A stretch of DNA of 64,000 bases, taken from the NCBI RefSeq assembly GCF_037977055.1, contig NZ_CP150274.1, positions 5,642,001 to 5,706,000 on the forward strand. The letters run 5' to 3'. The position numbers and the translations under genes are program-made. Each line of letters opens with the position of its first letter. The stretch's first letter is position 1. This DNA is from Paenibacillus sp. FSL K6-1096 (lineage in GTDB: Bacteria; Bacillota; Bacilli; Paenibacillales; Paenibacillaceae). Below, piece by piece: positions 24,597 to 33,285 of the stretch. Below the pieces are notes generated by a model. It made no database searches. It had not been told where the DNA came from and saw nothing but the letters and a program-made list of their open reading frames with translations.

Positions 24597-25384
24597 TCCG
24601 GCGGATTGATGCTCTCTCCTATAATAATGCGCTGAGGGCGTTGTCCCCCATGTGGAAAAGCGCGTTCGCAGCAGCCATGTTCCTGCTCGCTTATACCGTA
24701 CATCCGCTGCTGCAGATAGCCATTACCCTGTGGATGATGCTCTGGTGTATACGGCAGGCGGGCATTCCTGTCCGTGCTTACGCAATGCTGTTCGGCACCG
24801 CACTGGTATTCTACGCCCTGAGTGTCCCGGCGCTGCTGCTGGAATTCGGCCATCCGGCCGCAGGCCAGGCTGGTATATTCCGGCTTCCGGGCCTGTCTCT
24901 GCCGGTATATATCACTGCGGCGGGCTTGCATAGAGCCTGGGAGCTGCTGACCCGAATCTCAGCCTGCATGAGCTGCTTCTTTTTCCTGATCTTCACTACA
25001 CCGTTCAGTGAACTGCTCCAGGTGCTGCGCAGATTGCGCATGCCGCAGATTGTGCTGGAGCTGATGCTGATTATGTACCGTTTCCTGTTCCTGCTCTCGG
25101 ATGCAGCACACGGGCTGATGCTGGCCCGGCGGCTGCGCGGCGGGAGCAGAGGGTATACGGCCAGGCTGCGGGAGACGGCGGCGATGGGGGGAGCGCTTTT
25201 TGGCAACACGATGCACCGGTATTACGGGTTGTCGCAGGGGCTGCTGGCCCGCGGATTCACGGAGGAGATTCTTCTGCCGCCTTATGCGGCGCAGCCGGTG
25301 CCCCGGCGGTATGCAGTGCAGGCGTATGCCGGTATAGCACTACTGCTGCTGGCCCAACTGTATCTGTGGCTCACATCATCTTAA
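24593..25384 (+). CDS. cbiQ: Cobalt ECF transporter T component CbiQ
   Basis: 263 residues, GTG start inside the cbiN stop (GTGA). Five hydrophobic segments and the coupling motifs of ECF T components, seen as ARRLRGG (about 178-184) and a second ARG triplet in GLLARGFTE. It transmits ATPase movements from CbiO to CbiM. Confidence 0.9.
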   Translation: MIRRIDALSYNNALRALSPMWKSAFAAAMFLLAYTVHPLLQIAITLWMMLWCIRQAGIPVRAYAMLFGTALVFYALSVPALLLEFGHPAAGQAGIFRLPGLSLPVYITAAGLHRAWELLTRISACMSCFFFLIFTTPFSELLQVLRRLRMPQIVLELMLIMYRFLFLLSDAAHGLMLARRLRGGSRGYTARLRETAAMGGALFGNTMHRYYGLSQGLLARGFTEEILLPPYAAQPVPRRYAVQAYAGIALLLLAQLYLWLTSS

Positions 25385-25403
25385 AAGGAGTACGTAATGC
25401 GTC

Positions 25404-26270
25404 ATGGACGAGGAATATAGTCTGGTATTGGACGGGGTAGTATTCCGTTACCCTGATACGAAGGAGCCTGCCTTGCAGGAATTGACCCTCTCCATTCCGC
25501 GTGGCCGCAGAACTGCGGTGCTGGGCCATAACGGCTCCGGCAAATCGACCTTGTTCCTCCATGCGGTGGGTATTCTGCGTCCGCAGAGCGGTACGGTCAT
25601 GCAGGGCGGTAAGCCATTGTCCTACTCGAAAAAAGAGCTGGCCGCCCTGCGGCGGCGTGTAGGCCTGGTGTTCCAGGACCCGGAGCAGCAGCTGATCCTC
25701 AGCACACCGATGGAGGATGTGTCGTTCGGGCTGCGGGGGAGCGGGATGGATGAAGCGGCGATTGCACAGCGCTGCCGGAAGGTCATGGATCTGCTGAATT
25801 TAGCGGACCTCAGCGACAAGCCGATCCATCAGCTGAGTCTGGGCCAGAAAAAGCGCACGGCGCTGGCCGGAATCATGGCCATGGAGCCGGAGCTGATTCT
25901 GCTGGATGAGCCGACCTCCTATCTGGACCCGTTATCCGAGCAGCAGATGCTGGAGGGTCTCGAAGCGATCCATCAGAGAGGTGCAACGGTCGTTATGGCC
26001 ACGCATGATATGGACCTGGCCTACCGGTGGGCGGATTGGGTCATTGTGCTGGACCGGGGACGGTGTAGGGCGGAGGGGACGCCGGAGGAGATTTTTGCAG
26101 GAAGGGAGCTGCTGCTGGCGGCCGGGCTTCGCCTGCCGCTGCTGGCCGACTTGTGGTACAGCCTGCCTGCTGAACTGACGGGCGGAAGCAGCGCGCCCCG
26201 CACGGCCGGTGAATTCAAAGCGCGGCTGAACGGACTGCTGGAACGAAATCCGGCCCTTAAGCATTTATGA
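25404..26270 (+). CDS. cbiO: Cobalt transporter ATPase CbiO
   Basis: 288 residues. Walker A GHNGSGKST (41-49), Q loop FQDPEQQ, signature LSLGQ (144-148), Walker B LILLDEP (164-170), switch histidine in ATHDMDLA. Energises cobalt uptake with CbiMNQ. The AAGGAG lies 13 bases before the ATG, a longer gap than usual; a nearer ATG at 25397 is in a frame that ends at once. The stop overlaps an upstream ATG of the next gene. Confidence 0.94.
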   Translation: MDEEYSLVLDGVVFRYPDTKEPALQELTLSIPRGRRTAVLGHNGSGKSTLFLHAVGILRPQSGTVMQGGKPLSYSKKELAALRRRVGLVFQDPEQQLILSTPMEDVSFGLRGSGMDEAAIAQRCRKVMDLLNLADLSDKPIHQLSLGQKKRTALAGIMAMEPELILLDEPTSYLDPLSEQQMLEGLEAIHQRGATVVMATHDMDLAYRWADWVIVLDRGRCRAEGTPEEIFAGRELLLAAGLRLPLLADLWYSLPAELTGGSSAPRTAGEFKARLNGLLERNPALKHL

Positions 26271-26284
26271 ACGGGGGAAGAAGA

Positions 26285-28957
26285 ATGGGGAAACAAGGAG
26301 AACTGCTGATTATCGGCTTCGGCCCCGGAGCGCTGGAGCATATTACCGGCCGGGCGCTGGCCGCGCTCAAAGAGAGCGAAGCCGTCATCGGCTATACCAC
26401 TTATGTAGATCTGATCCGGCCGCTGCTTAAGCATCAGGAGATTGTCGGCACCGGCATGACCGAGGAGGTCAGCCGGGCCCAGGAGGCGGTGCGCAGAGCG
26501 GAGGCGGGGCAGAAGATAGCTGTTATCTCCAGCGGTGATGCCGGTGTATACGGGATGGCGGGTCTGGTCTATGAGGTGCTCATCGAGCATGGATGGAGCC
26601 CTTCCAGCGGCGTTGAGGTTGAGGTCATTCCGGGAATATCGGCGATTCAATCCTGCTCCTCTCTGCTCGGGGCGCCGATTATGCATGACGCCTGTACCAT
26701 CAGCCTGAGCGATCATCTGACGCCATGGGAGAGCATTGCTGCGCGCGTGGAGGCGGCAGGGGCTGCCGATTTCGTCGTGGCCTTCTATAATCCGCGCAGC
26801 GGCAGACGGACGCGGCAGATTGAAGAGGCGCGCCGGATTCTGCTGCGCTACCGTGATCCGTCCACCCCCGTCGGCATTGTCAAAAGCGCCTACCGGGACC
26901 GCCAGCAGACGGTCGTCACCACGCTGCAGGATATGCTGGAGCATGAGATCGGCATGCTCTCGACCGTGGTGGTCGGCAACTCGGCGACGATGGTCTACGA
27001 GGGGCTGATGGTCACGCCGCGCGGATATGAGCGCAAGTATAGTCTGGGGGCGCAGACGCAGGCGCTGAAGCCGCATGAGCGGCTGCGCCCGGCGGCGGAG
27101 CCCTGGTCGCTGGCAGCGGCGGAAGCGGGCGCGAGTGCTGGAGCAGAGATTGGGAAGGCAGCTGCGGCGGAAGAAGTCCGGAGCGTTGGAGCGCAAGGCG
27201 GTAAGACGGTTATGGCAGAAGACCGCGCGGGGCTGGTGCGGGAGAAGGCGGCTATGGCGGACCTGTGGGAGATGGAGGTCTCGCCAGCGGTTGGCAGCCG
27301 TGAATATAGCGGTGCCCAGATGAAGCTGCTGGCTGAACTGGCAGGCGATGAGGGGCAACTGATTTATACGAAGGATGGAACCTTCCTGCTGCGCGGAAGC
27401 CGGATGGATGAAGCGGAGGCGGGAGCGAAACTGATCGCGGCCGGATTGAACGCCGGTGTTCCGGGTGATTACGTGAAGGTGAAGACCTGCGGGTTCTGTG
27501 AGCTGCGCCGGAGCGGAGCGCTGAACGCGGCTGCCCGGCTACACAGCCAGCTGCACGGGCTTGCGGTGCCAAGAGAGCTGCACATTAGTGTTGCAGGCTG
27601 CGGGATGGCCTGCTCGTCGGCTGTGCTGGACGACATCGGGCTGGTGTATTCACGCGGCAGCTATGAGCTGTATCTGGGCGGCAAGAAGTCCGGCCGGGGC
27701 GCACATGCGGGTGTCCTCGTCCGTGAAGGGATGGACGAAGAGGCGGCGGTAGCCGCTGTTGCTGCGGCTGTGGAGGATTACATCGCCCATGGCCGGGAGA
27801 ACGAACGGTATTCCGCTTATTATGAACGGATGTACAGCAGCCCTGCCGGCATTGTACCAAATAACCAAGATATCCCTGGAGGAGAACGAACCATGAAGAC
27901 TGTATTGCTGGTTGGACACGGCAGCCGGGTTCCGGCCGGAAATGAGGAGCTGCTCCGGTTCACCGGCCAGCTTGCGGTGCGCAGGCCCGAGCTAAAGATT
28001 GAGACCTGCTTCATCGAGCTGGCAGCGCCGTCCATTCTCGGCGGAATTGCCAAATGTGTGGAAGATGGCGCTACTCAGATTTATATTGTGCCGATTATTC
28101 TGTTCGCTGCGGGGCACTCGAAGCTGGACATTCCGATGGCGATTGATGAGGCCAAGCGGAAATATCCCGGTGTGGAGTTCATTTATGGACGGCCGCTGGG
28201 CGTGCAGCAGCGGGCAGTGGAGCTGCTGCTGGACCGGATCAGCGAGGCGGAGCAGCTGCCGCTGCGTCCAGCCCGCACTTCCGCAGTTGCGGACGAGGAC
28301 ACGGCCGTGCTGCTGATGGGTCGCGGGGGCAGTGACCCGGATGCCAACAGCGACTTCTATAAGCTGGGACGGCTGCTGTGGGAGCGAACCGGCTACCGCA
28401 CTGTGGAGAGCTGCTTCATTGCTGTCGCCAAGCCCTCGCTGCCGGAAGGCCTTGAACGCTGCCTGGCGCTGGGTGCGCGCAGAATTATTGTACTGCCGTA
28501 TCTGCTGTTCACCGGTGTGCTGATGGAGCAGTTCGCGGAGACGGTCTCGCGCTTTGCAGCTGAGCATCCGGAGATTGAAGTGGAGATGGGCGGCCCTCTG
28601 GGGGCGCATCCGCTGCTGCTGGATATGCTGAATGACCGGATCGATGAGACGCTGGAAGGCCAGGCCTTCAGCAATTGCGATAACTGCCGGTTCCGCGATG
28701 AAGCCTCTTTGCATCACCACCACCACCATCATGGTGAGGAGCATCACGGGCATGAGGAGCATGGGCATAGTCATCATAACCACGGGCACCATGAACATCA
28801 CAACCATGAGCATGTGTGCCAAGGTCATCATGGCCAAGGTCATGGTTGCCACGGCCATAATGGGCAGCACAATCACGGGCATGGATGTCATGGGCAGCAT
28901 GCTGTAACGGAGACAGCAGCTGCGGCAGAGGGCCGGGAGCTGCCGGAGCCGCGATGA
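26285..28957 (+). CDS. CbiH60-CbiX fusion: precorrin/cobalt-factor III C17-methyltransferase + Fe-S domain + cobaltochelatase with His-rich tail
   Basis: 890 residues from the ATG at 26285 (GGGGGAAGAAG upstream; an in-frame ATG at 26267 also exists). Residues 1-245 are the SAM-dependent C17-methyltransferase (GFGPGALEHIT, SSGDAGVYGMAGL, FYNPRSGRR). About 250-345 is Ala/Glu-rich linker. About 350-520 is a sulfite/nitrite-reductase-like half domain with CGFC and CGMAC cysteines, as in CbiH60 of Bacillus megaterium. From residue 537 follows CbiX, the sirohydrochlorin cobaltochelatase, with two half-domains (LLVGHGSRVPAG; LLMGRGGSDP), a CDNC pair, and a tail of 31 His in ~66 residues. In B. megaterium cbiH60 and cbiX are separate neighbours. 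Here no stop intervenes, yet GGAGG and an ATG at 27893 remain, so a separate 354-residue CbiX may also be made. Confidence 0.9.
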   Translation: MGKQGELLIIGFGPGALEHITGRALAALKESEAVIGYTTYVDLIRPLLKHQEIVGTGMTEEVSRAQEAVRRAEAGQKIAVISSGDAGVYGMAGLVYEVLIEHGWSPSSGVEVEVIPGISAIQSCSSLLGAPIMHDACTISLSDHLTPWESIAARVEAAGAADFVVAFYNPRSGRRTRQIEEARRILLRYRDPSTPVGIVKSAYRDRQQTVVTTLQDMLEHEIGMLSTVVVGNSATMVYEGLMVTPRGYERKYSLGAQTQALKPHERLRPAAEPWSLAAAEAGASAGAEIGKAAAAEEVRSVGAQGGKTVMAEDRAGLVREKAAMADLWEMEVSPAVGSREYSGAQMKLLAELAGDEGQLIYTKDGTFLLRGSRMDEAEAGAKLIAAGLNAGVPGDYVKVKTCGFCELRRSGALNAAARLHSQLHGLAVPRELHISVAGCGMACSSAVLDDIGLVYSRGSYELYLGGKKSGRGAHAGVLVREGMDEEAAVAAVAAAVEDYIAHGRENERYSAYYERMYSSPAGIVPNNQDIPGGERTMKTVLLVGHGSRVPAGNEELLRFTGQLAVRRPELKIETCFIELAAPSILGGIAKCVEDGATQIYIVPIILFAAGHSKLDIPMAIDEAKRKYPGVEFIYGRPLGVQQRAVELLLDRISEAEQLPLRPARTSAVADEDTAVLLMGRGGSDPDANSDFYKLGRLLWERTGYRTVESCFIAVAKPSLPEGLERCLALGARRIIVLPYLLFTGVLMEQFAETVSRFAAEHPEIEVEMGGPLGAHPLLLDMLNDRIDETLEGQAFSNCDNCRFRDEASLHHHHHHHGEEHHGHEEHGHSHHNHGHHEHHNHEHVCQGHHGQGHGCHGHNGQHNHGHGCHGQHAVTETAAAAEGRELPEPR

Positions 28958-29748
28958 TTCTGATGCTGTGCGGCACCAGCGATGCCCGGGAGCTGGCGCT
29001 GAGCCTGTCGCGCCAAGGGCTGCCGCTGAAGGCCAGCGTGGTGACCGCAAGCGCGGCGGAGCGGCTGGAGGAAGCAGGTATTGACACCCGCGTGGGCAGG
29101 CTGGACCGGGCGGCGATGATCTCGCTGCTGCGGGAGGGGGGCTACCGTGCTGTGGTAGACGGCAGCCATCCCTTTGCGCTGGAGGCCCACGCTAACGCAC
29201 TGGACGCGGCGGCTGCGCTGGGCCTGCCGTATTTTCGCTACGAACGGCAGAGTCTGATCTATGACAGCCACCCCCGGCTGATCCTGGTGCACTCCTATGA
29301 AGAGGCAGCGCGCAGGGCGAAGATGCTGAAGGGCTCCATTATGCTGACCACCGGCGGGAAGACGCTGGAGGTGTTTGCGCAGGAGCTGCTGGGCGATCCG
29401 GATATCCGGCTGACCGTCAGGCTGCTGCCCTGCCTGGAGAATCTGGAGAAGTGTCTGGCCCTGGGCATCGAGCAGCGGAATATTATTGCGCTTCAGGGCC
29501 CTTTTAGCAGAGAAATGAATGAAGCACTCTACCGGCAGTATGGCACACAGGTCATGATTACGAAGGAGAGCGGAGCGGAAGGCTCGGTGGATGAGAAGCT
29601 GTATGCCGCGCTGGATATGGGTCTGTATGTCATTCTGATTATGCGTCCGGGGTTGTCCTACGGCGGCAGCGGGAATGTATTTGATTCGTTTGACGGGATT
29701 ACGGCTGCCGTGAGGGCTGCGCTTCAAATGACAGGGGAAGAGGGATGA
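28954..29748 (+). CDS. cbiJ: Cobalt-precorrin-6A reductase
   Basis: 264 residues from the ATG that overlaps the preceding stop (ATGA). CobK/CbiJ family: N-terminal MILMLCGTSDARELA, DGSHPFALEAHANA, MLTTGGKTLEVF and the late ITKESGAEGSVDEKL block. Reduces the ring double bond of (cobalt-)precorrin-6A with a nicotinamide cofactor. Fourth-from-start position after cbiH60 and cbiX matches the B. megaterium operon order. Confidence 0.93.
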   Translation: MILMLCGTSDARELALSLSRQGLPLKASVVTASAAERLEEAGIDTRVGRLDRAAMISLLREGGYRAVVDGSHPFALEAHANALDAAAALGLPYFRYERQSLIYDSHPRLILVHSYEEAARRAKMLKGSIMLTTGGKTLEVFAQELLGDPDIRLTVRLLPCLENLEKCLALGIEQRNIIALQGPFSREMNEALYRQYGTQVMITKESGAEGSVDEKLYAALDMGLYVILIMRPGLSYGGSGNVFDSFDGITAAVRAALQMTGEEG

Positions 29749-30416
29749 ATGTGGATTTCGGTACAGAGTTTAGGCCGGTGACAGTGCAGCCGCAGGAGAT
29801 TGAGAGTCTTAGCTTTCAGATGATTACCGAGGAACTGGGGGAGCATTCCTTCAGCAGTCTGGAGTATCCGGTGGTACAGCGGGTCCTTCATGCTTCTGCT
29901 GATTTTGAGCTGGGGCGCAGCCTTGTGTTTCATGACGGAGCAGTTGAGGCCGGGATCAGCGCGATTCTCCAGGGCAAGCCGATTATTGCGGATGTGCGGA
30001 TGGTGGAGGCGGGCATAGCCAAGGAACGGATTCAGCGGTACGGCGGAGAAGTCAGAGTACATATCTCAGATCCCGATGTTATCGCGGAAGCGAAGGCGCT
30101 GGGGACTACCCGGGCGATTATCGCCACGCGCAAGGCCTGTGCACAGGCTCCGGGAGGCATCTATGTCATCGGCAACGCGCCGACGGCTCTGCTGGAGCTG
30201 ATCCGTCTGGTCAAGGAAGGTCTGGCGCAGCCTGGGCTGGTGATCGGAATGCCGGTCGGCTTCGTCTCAGCGGCGGAATCCAAGGAGGAGCTGCGCAAGC
30301 TGGACATTCCCTACATCACCAACATCGGCCGCAAGGGTGGCAGTACGGTCGTGGTCGCAGCCGTGAACGCGCTGAGTCTGCTGGCGGTCCGCCGGGCTGA
30401 AGGTGAGTTGGGGTAG
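29745..30416 (+). CDS. cbiC: Cobalt-precorrin-8 methylmutase
   Basis: 223 residues, start overlapping cbiJ by four bases. CobH/CbiC fold with catalytic H49 in RVLHASADF, then FHDGAVEAGISAI, ADVRMVEAGI, NAPTALLELI and GMPVGFVSAAESKE. Moves the methyl group from C11 to C12, giving cobyrinic acid. Followed by a 359-base gap that interrupts an otherwise overlapping operon. Confidence 0.95.
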   Translation: MNVDFGTEFRPVTVQPQEIESLSFQMITEELGEHSFSSLEYPVVQRVLHASADFELGRSLVFHDGAVEAGISAILQGKPIIADVRMVEAGIAKERIQRYGGEVRVHISDPDVIAEAKALGTTRAIIATRKACAQAPGGIYVIGNAPTALLELIRLVKEGLAQPGLVIGMPVGFVSAAESKEELRKLDIPYITNIGRKGGSTVVVAAVNALSLLAVRRAEGELG

Positions 30417-30775
30417 CCGGATCAAAGGATCAGGGGACTGGGAATTGGTGCATGAATGAACAAGCGGAGGGATCAGCAATAGAGCTATTTAGAATTCTGA
30501 TGCCCGTTCTCACCGATGACGGGTTAATGTGTGGATGAGGATCGGCTGCGGCGTGTGACTGTGGGTCCGCTGATTGTATTCTATACAGTAGAATCCGCAA
30601 TTTCATGAATGAAATCCGGTTCTATTGCAGTTCGTACACTTGATTTTTGAAGATAGACTCCAAAACGCTTCCTTCACCAAATTCTAATGTACCAAGTACA
30701 GCAGATTGATTTTTTGGGCGGATATGACGGGGAGCTAGTGTATAAAGTGCAATGGAGCCAGAAAGAGGGAGGGCC
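30417..30775 (+). other. Intergenic gap inside the cobalamin operon with two small palindromes
   Basis: No convincing gene. Two adjacent perfect inverted repeats occur: ATTCTA-n5-TAGAAT (30578-30594) and ATTTCAT-GA-ATGAAAT (30600-30615). The segment 30560-30720 is more AT-rich than the flanking genes and contains no riboswitch motif that I recognise. Confidence 0.5.
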
Positions 30776-31990
30776 ATGACGAAGGGAACATCTGATCAAG
30801 CCGGCAGGGGGAGCCGCAGTAAAGAAAATGGTCAAGCAGGTACGGGGCAAGCTGAGCAGGCGGCTGATTCCGGAATGGCCGGTTCCGCATCCGGGGAGGA
30901 GACCCCGGCTCCCCCTCTGCGCAAGGGCTACACAACCGGTGCCTGCGCTGCCGCCGCAGCCAAAGGTGCAGTGCTGCTGCTCATCACAGGCGAGCGCCTT
31001 CCAGCGGTCGAGATCGACCTTCCGGCCGGGTTCCGGCATACGTTTGAGCTAACGGGCTGGCAGTCTGGCGGCTTGGACTCGGCAAGCTGTGCTACGGTAA
31101 AGGATGCCGGAGATGATCCCGATGCGACGCACCGGGCCTGGATCGAAGCAGCGGTAAGCTGGCGGAAGCAGCCGGGGGTGGAAATTGACGGGGGCCGCGG
31201 GGTCGGACGGGTCACCAAGCCGGGCCTGCCGATGCCTGTCGGAGAAGCAGCGATTAATCCCGTACCGCGGCAGATGATTCAGCAGGCGGTGTCAGAGGTA
31301 CTGGAGGAGCATGGCGCTGCGCGGGGGCTGAAGGTCGTCATCAGCGTGCCGGAAGGCGAGAGTATCGCGCAGCGGACCTTGAATCCGCGCCTTGGCATCG
31401 TCGGCGGTATTTCTATTCTGGGCACGCGGGGTGTCGTTACGCCCTTCTCCACCGAGGCTTATAAGGCCAGTGTGGTCCAGGCGATATCGGTCGCGGCTGC
31501 GGCGGGGAACAGGCAGATCGTGCTGACCACCGGCGGCAGCAGCGAGAAATATGCGATCGCGATGTTCCCGGAGCTTCCGGAGGAGGCTTTTGTGCAGATG
31601 GGGGAATATGTGGGCTTCTCGCTGGAGCATGCCAAGGCCTACGGGCTCCGCAAGGTGACGCTGGTCGGAATGGCCGGCAAATTCTCCAAGGTCGCGCAGG
31701 GGGCGATGCTGATCCACTCCAGGAATGCTCCGGTCGACTTCGGATTTCTGGCCGCAGTGGCCCGGGAAGCGGGGGCTGAGGAGAAGCAGATCCGGGAGAT
31801 TGCCGGTGCGAATACGGCCTCCCAGGTGGTGGATCTGATGACGGAGGCGGGGAATACCGTTTTTTTTGCGCAGCTGTGCAGGCATGTCTGTGAACAGAGT
31901 CTGCGAGCGGTGAACGGCGGCATGATGGTGGAAATGGTGCTGATTACGATGAAGGGCCGGGTGCTGGGAAGGGCGGAGATGGATGGGTAA
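30776..31990 (+). CDS. cbiD: Cobalt-precorrin-5B C1-methyltransferase
   Basis: 404 residues from the ATG at 30776 after AGAGGGAGGG; an ATG at 30752 is in frame but lacks a site. Residues 1-48 are a low-complexity extension; the conserved protein starts at LRKGYTTGACAAAAAKGA. GRGVGRVTKPGL, NPRLGIVGGISILGTRGVVTPFS and LTTGGSSEK are CbiD landmarks. It methylates C1 in the anaerobic pathway. Its end overlaps cbiET by eight bases. Confidence 0.94.
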   Translation: MTKGTSDQAGRGSRSKENGQAGTGQAEQAADSGMAGSASGEETPAPPLRKGYTTGACAAAAAKGAVLLLITGERLPAVEIDLPAGFRHTFELTGWQSGGLDSASCATVKDAGDDPDATHRAWIEAAVSWRKQPGVEIDGGRGVGRVTKPGLPMPVGEAAINPVPRQMIQQAVSEVLEEHGAARGLKVVISVPEGESIAQRTLNPRLGIVGGISILGTRGVVTPFSTEAYKASVVQAISVAAAAGNRQIVLTTGGSSEKYAIAMFPELPEEAFVQMGEYVGFSLEHAKAYGLRKVTLVGMAGKFSKVAQGAMLIHSRNAPVDFGFLAAVAREAGAEEKQIREIAGANTASQVVDLMTEAGNTVFFAQLCRHVCEQSLRAVNGGMMVEMVLITMKGRVLGRAEMDG

Positions 31991-33206
31991 CGTGATTCAT
32001 GTGATCGGGATCGGGGAGGATGGCGCGGGCGGATTGACGCCGGACAGCCTGAGCCTGGTGAATAACAGTGAGGTTCTGCTCGGCGGTGAGCGGCAGCTGG
32101 GCTTTTTCGGTACATATACAGGTGACAAAATCGTGCTGCAAGGCGGGCTCAAGCCCTTTACAGACAAGCTGGAGGAGGTGTGGCGTGAGCGGCGGACCGT
32201 GGTGCTGGCCTCGGGGGACCCGCTCTTTTTTGGCATTGCCGGATATCTTGTCCGCAGGTTTGGACCTGAGAATGTGGAGGTGATTCCGCATTACAGCAGC
32301 GTGCAGCTTGCTTTTGCCCGGCTGGGGGACAGCTGGCAGGATGCCGAGCTGATCAGCCTGCACGGACGGCCCATTCAGGGACTGGCCCAGCGGATGGACG
32401 GCAGGCACAAGGTGGCCCTGCTGACAGACGCAAACAATACTCCTGCGGTGATCGCCGCTTATCTGCTGGAATTCGGGATGACGGAATATGAGGCTTTCGT
32501 CTGTGAACGGCTGGGCGGGAACGGCGAAATCTGCCGCTTTTGGGAGCTGGAGGAGATGGCAGCAGGCGAATTCGACGCATTGAATGTGGTAATTCTGCGC
32601 AGGAAGCCGGGAAGTAACGTTCCACTGCGGCGGGGATTCGCTTACCCGGATGAGAATTTCCGGCAGCGTAAGCCGGAGAAAGGCCTGATTACCAAGCGCG
32701 AGGTCCGCGCACTGGTCCTGTCGGAGCTGAATCTGTGCGAGGATGCCGTGGTCTGGGATGTCGGCTCCGGCTCCGGTGCGGTGGCAGCGGAATGTGCGCG
32801 GATCGCCAGGCTCGGCAAGGTCTATGCCATCGAGAAAGGCGAAGAGAACCTGCCTAACATGGCGGCGAACCGCCTGCACTTCCGGGCTGACTACCAGATT
32901 ATTCATGAAAAGGCGCCGCAGGGATTAGCTCCCCTGCCTGACCCCGATGCGGTCTTCATCGGCGGCAGCGGCGGGGAGCTGGCGAATATTATTGCTTATA
33001 GCGCGGCGAGACTGCGGCCTGAAGGCCGGATCGTGGTGGGGGCCATTACGGTGGAGACGCTGCACGGCAGCATGGGGGCACTGAAGTCGGCCGGGCTTGC
33101 CGTAGAGGTCACCCTGCTTCAGGCATCGCGCGGCAAGCCGATTCTCGGCATGACCCGGTTCGACGGGATGAACCCTGTCTATGTGGTCAGCGGGCGCAAG
33201 GAATGA
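31983..33206 (+). CDS. cbiET: Cobalt-precorrin-7 C5,C15-methyltransferase (CbiE-CbiT fusion)
   Basis: 407 residues. Residues 1-205 are CbiE (VIGIGEDGAGGLTP, VLASGDPLFFGIAGY, YSSVQLAFARLG); 210-407 are CbiT, a class I SAM methyltransferase (ITKREVRALVLSELN, VWDVGSGSGAVAAECAR, DAVFIGGSGG). Methylates C5 and C15 and decarboxylates the C12 acetate. The fused form equals CobL and the B. megaterium CbiET. Confidence 0.95.
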   Translation: MGNVIHVIGIGEDGAGGLTPDSLSLVNNSEVLLGGERQLGFFGTYTGDKIVLQGGLKPFTDKLEEVWRERRTVVLASGDPLFFGIAGYLVRRFGPENVEVIPHYSSVQLAFARLGDSWQDAELISLHGRPIQGLAQRMDGRHKVALLTDANNTPAVIAAYLLEFGMTEYEAFVCERLGGNGEICRFWELEEMAAGEFDALNVVILRRKPGSNVPLRRGFAYPDENFRQRKPEKGLITKREVRALVLSELNLCEDAVVWDVGSGSGAVAAECARIARLGKVYAIEKGEENLPNMAANRLHFRADYQIIHEKAPQGLAPLPDPDAVFIGGSGGELANIIAYSAARLRPEGRIVVGAITVETLHGSMGALKSAGLAVEVTLLQASRGKPILGMTRFDGMNPVYVVSGRKE

Positions 33207-33285
33207 GGCAGGAAATGCAGTTCCGGCACCGAATCATTCGTAATAGCAGAAAATGACAGAATCATTACCGAAGGAGGAACCCGCA

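Noticed and set aside
28711..28908. His run as vector or tag contamination
   Set aside because: It is embedded in a longer irregular His-rich tail in frame with CbiX and followed by overlapping cbiJ, as expected for the family.
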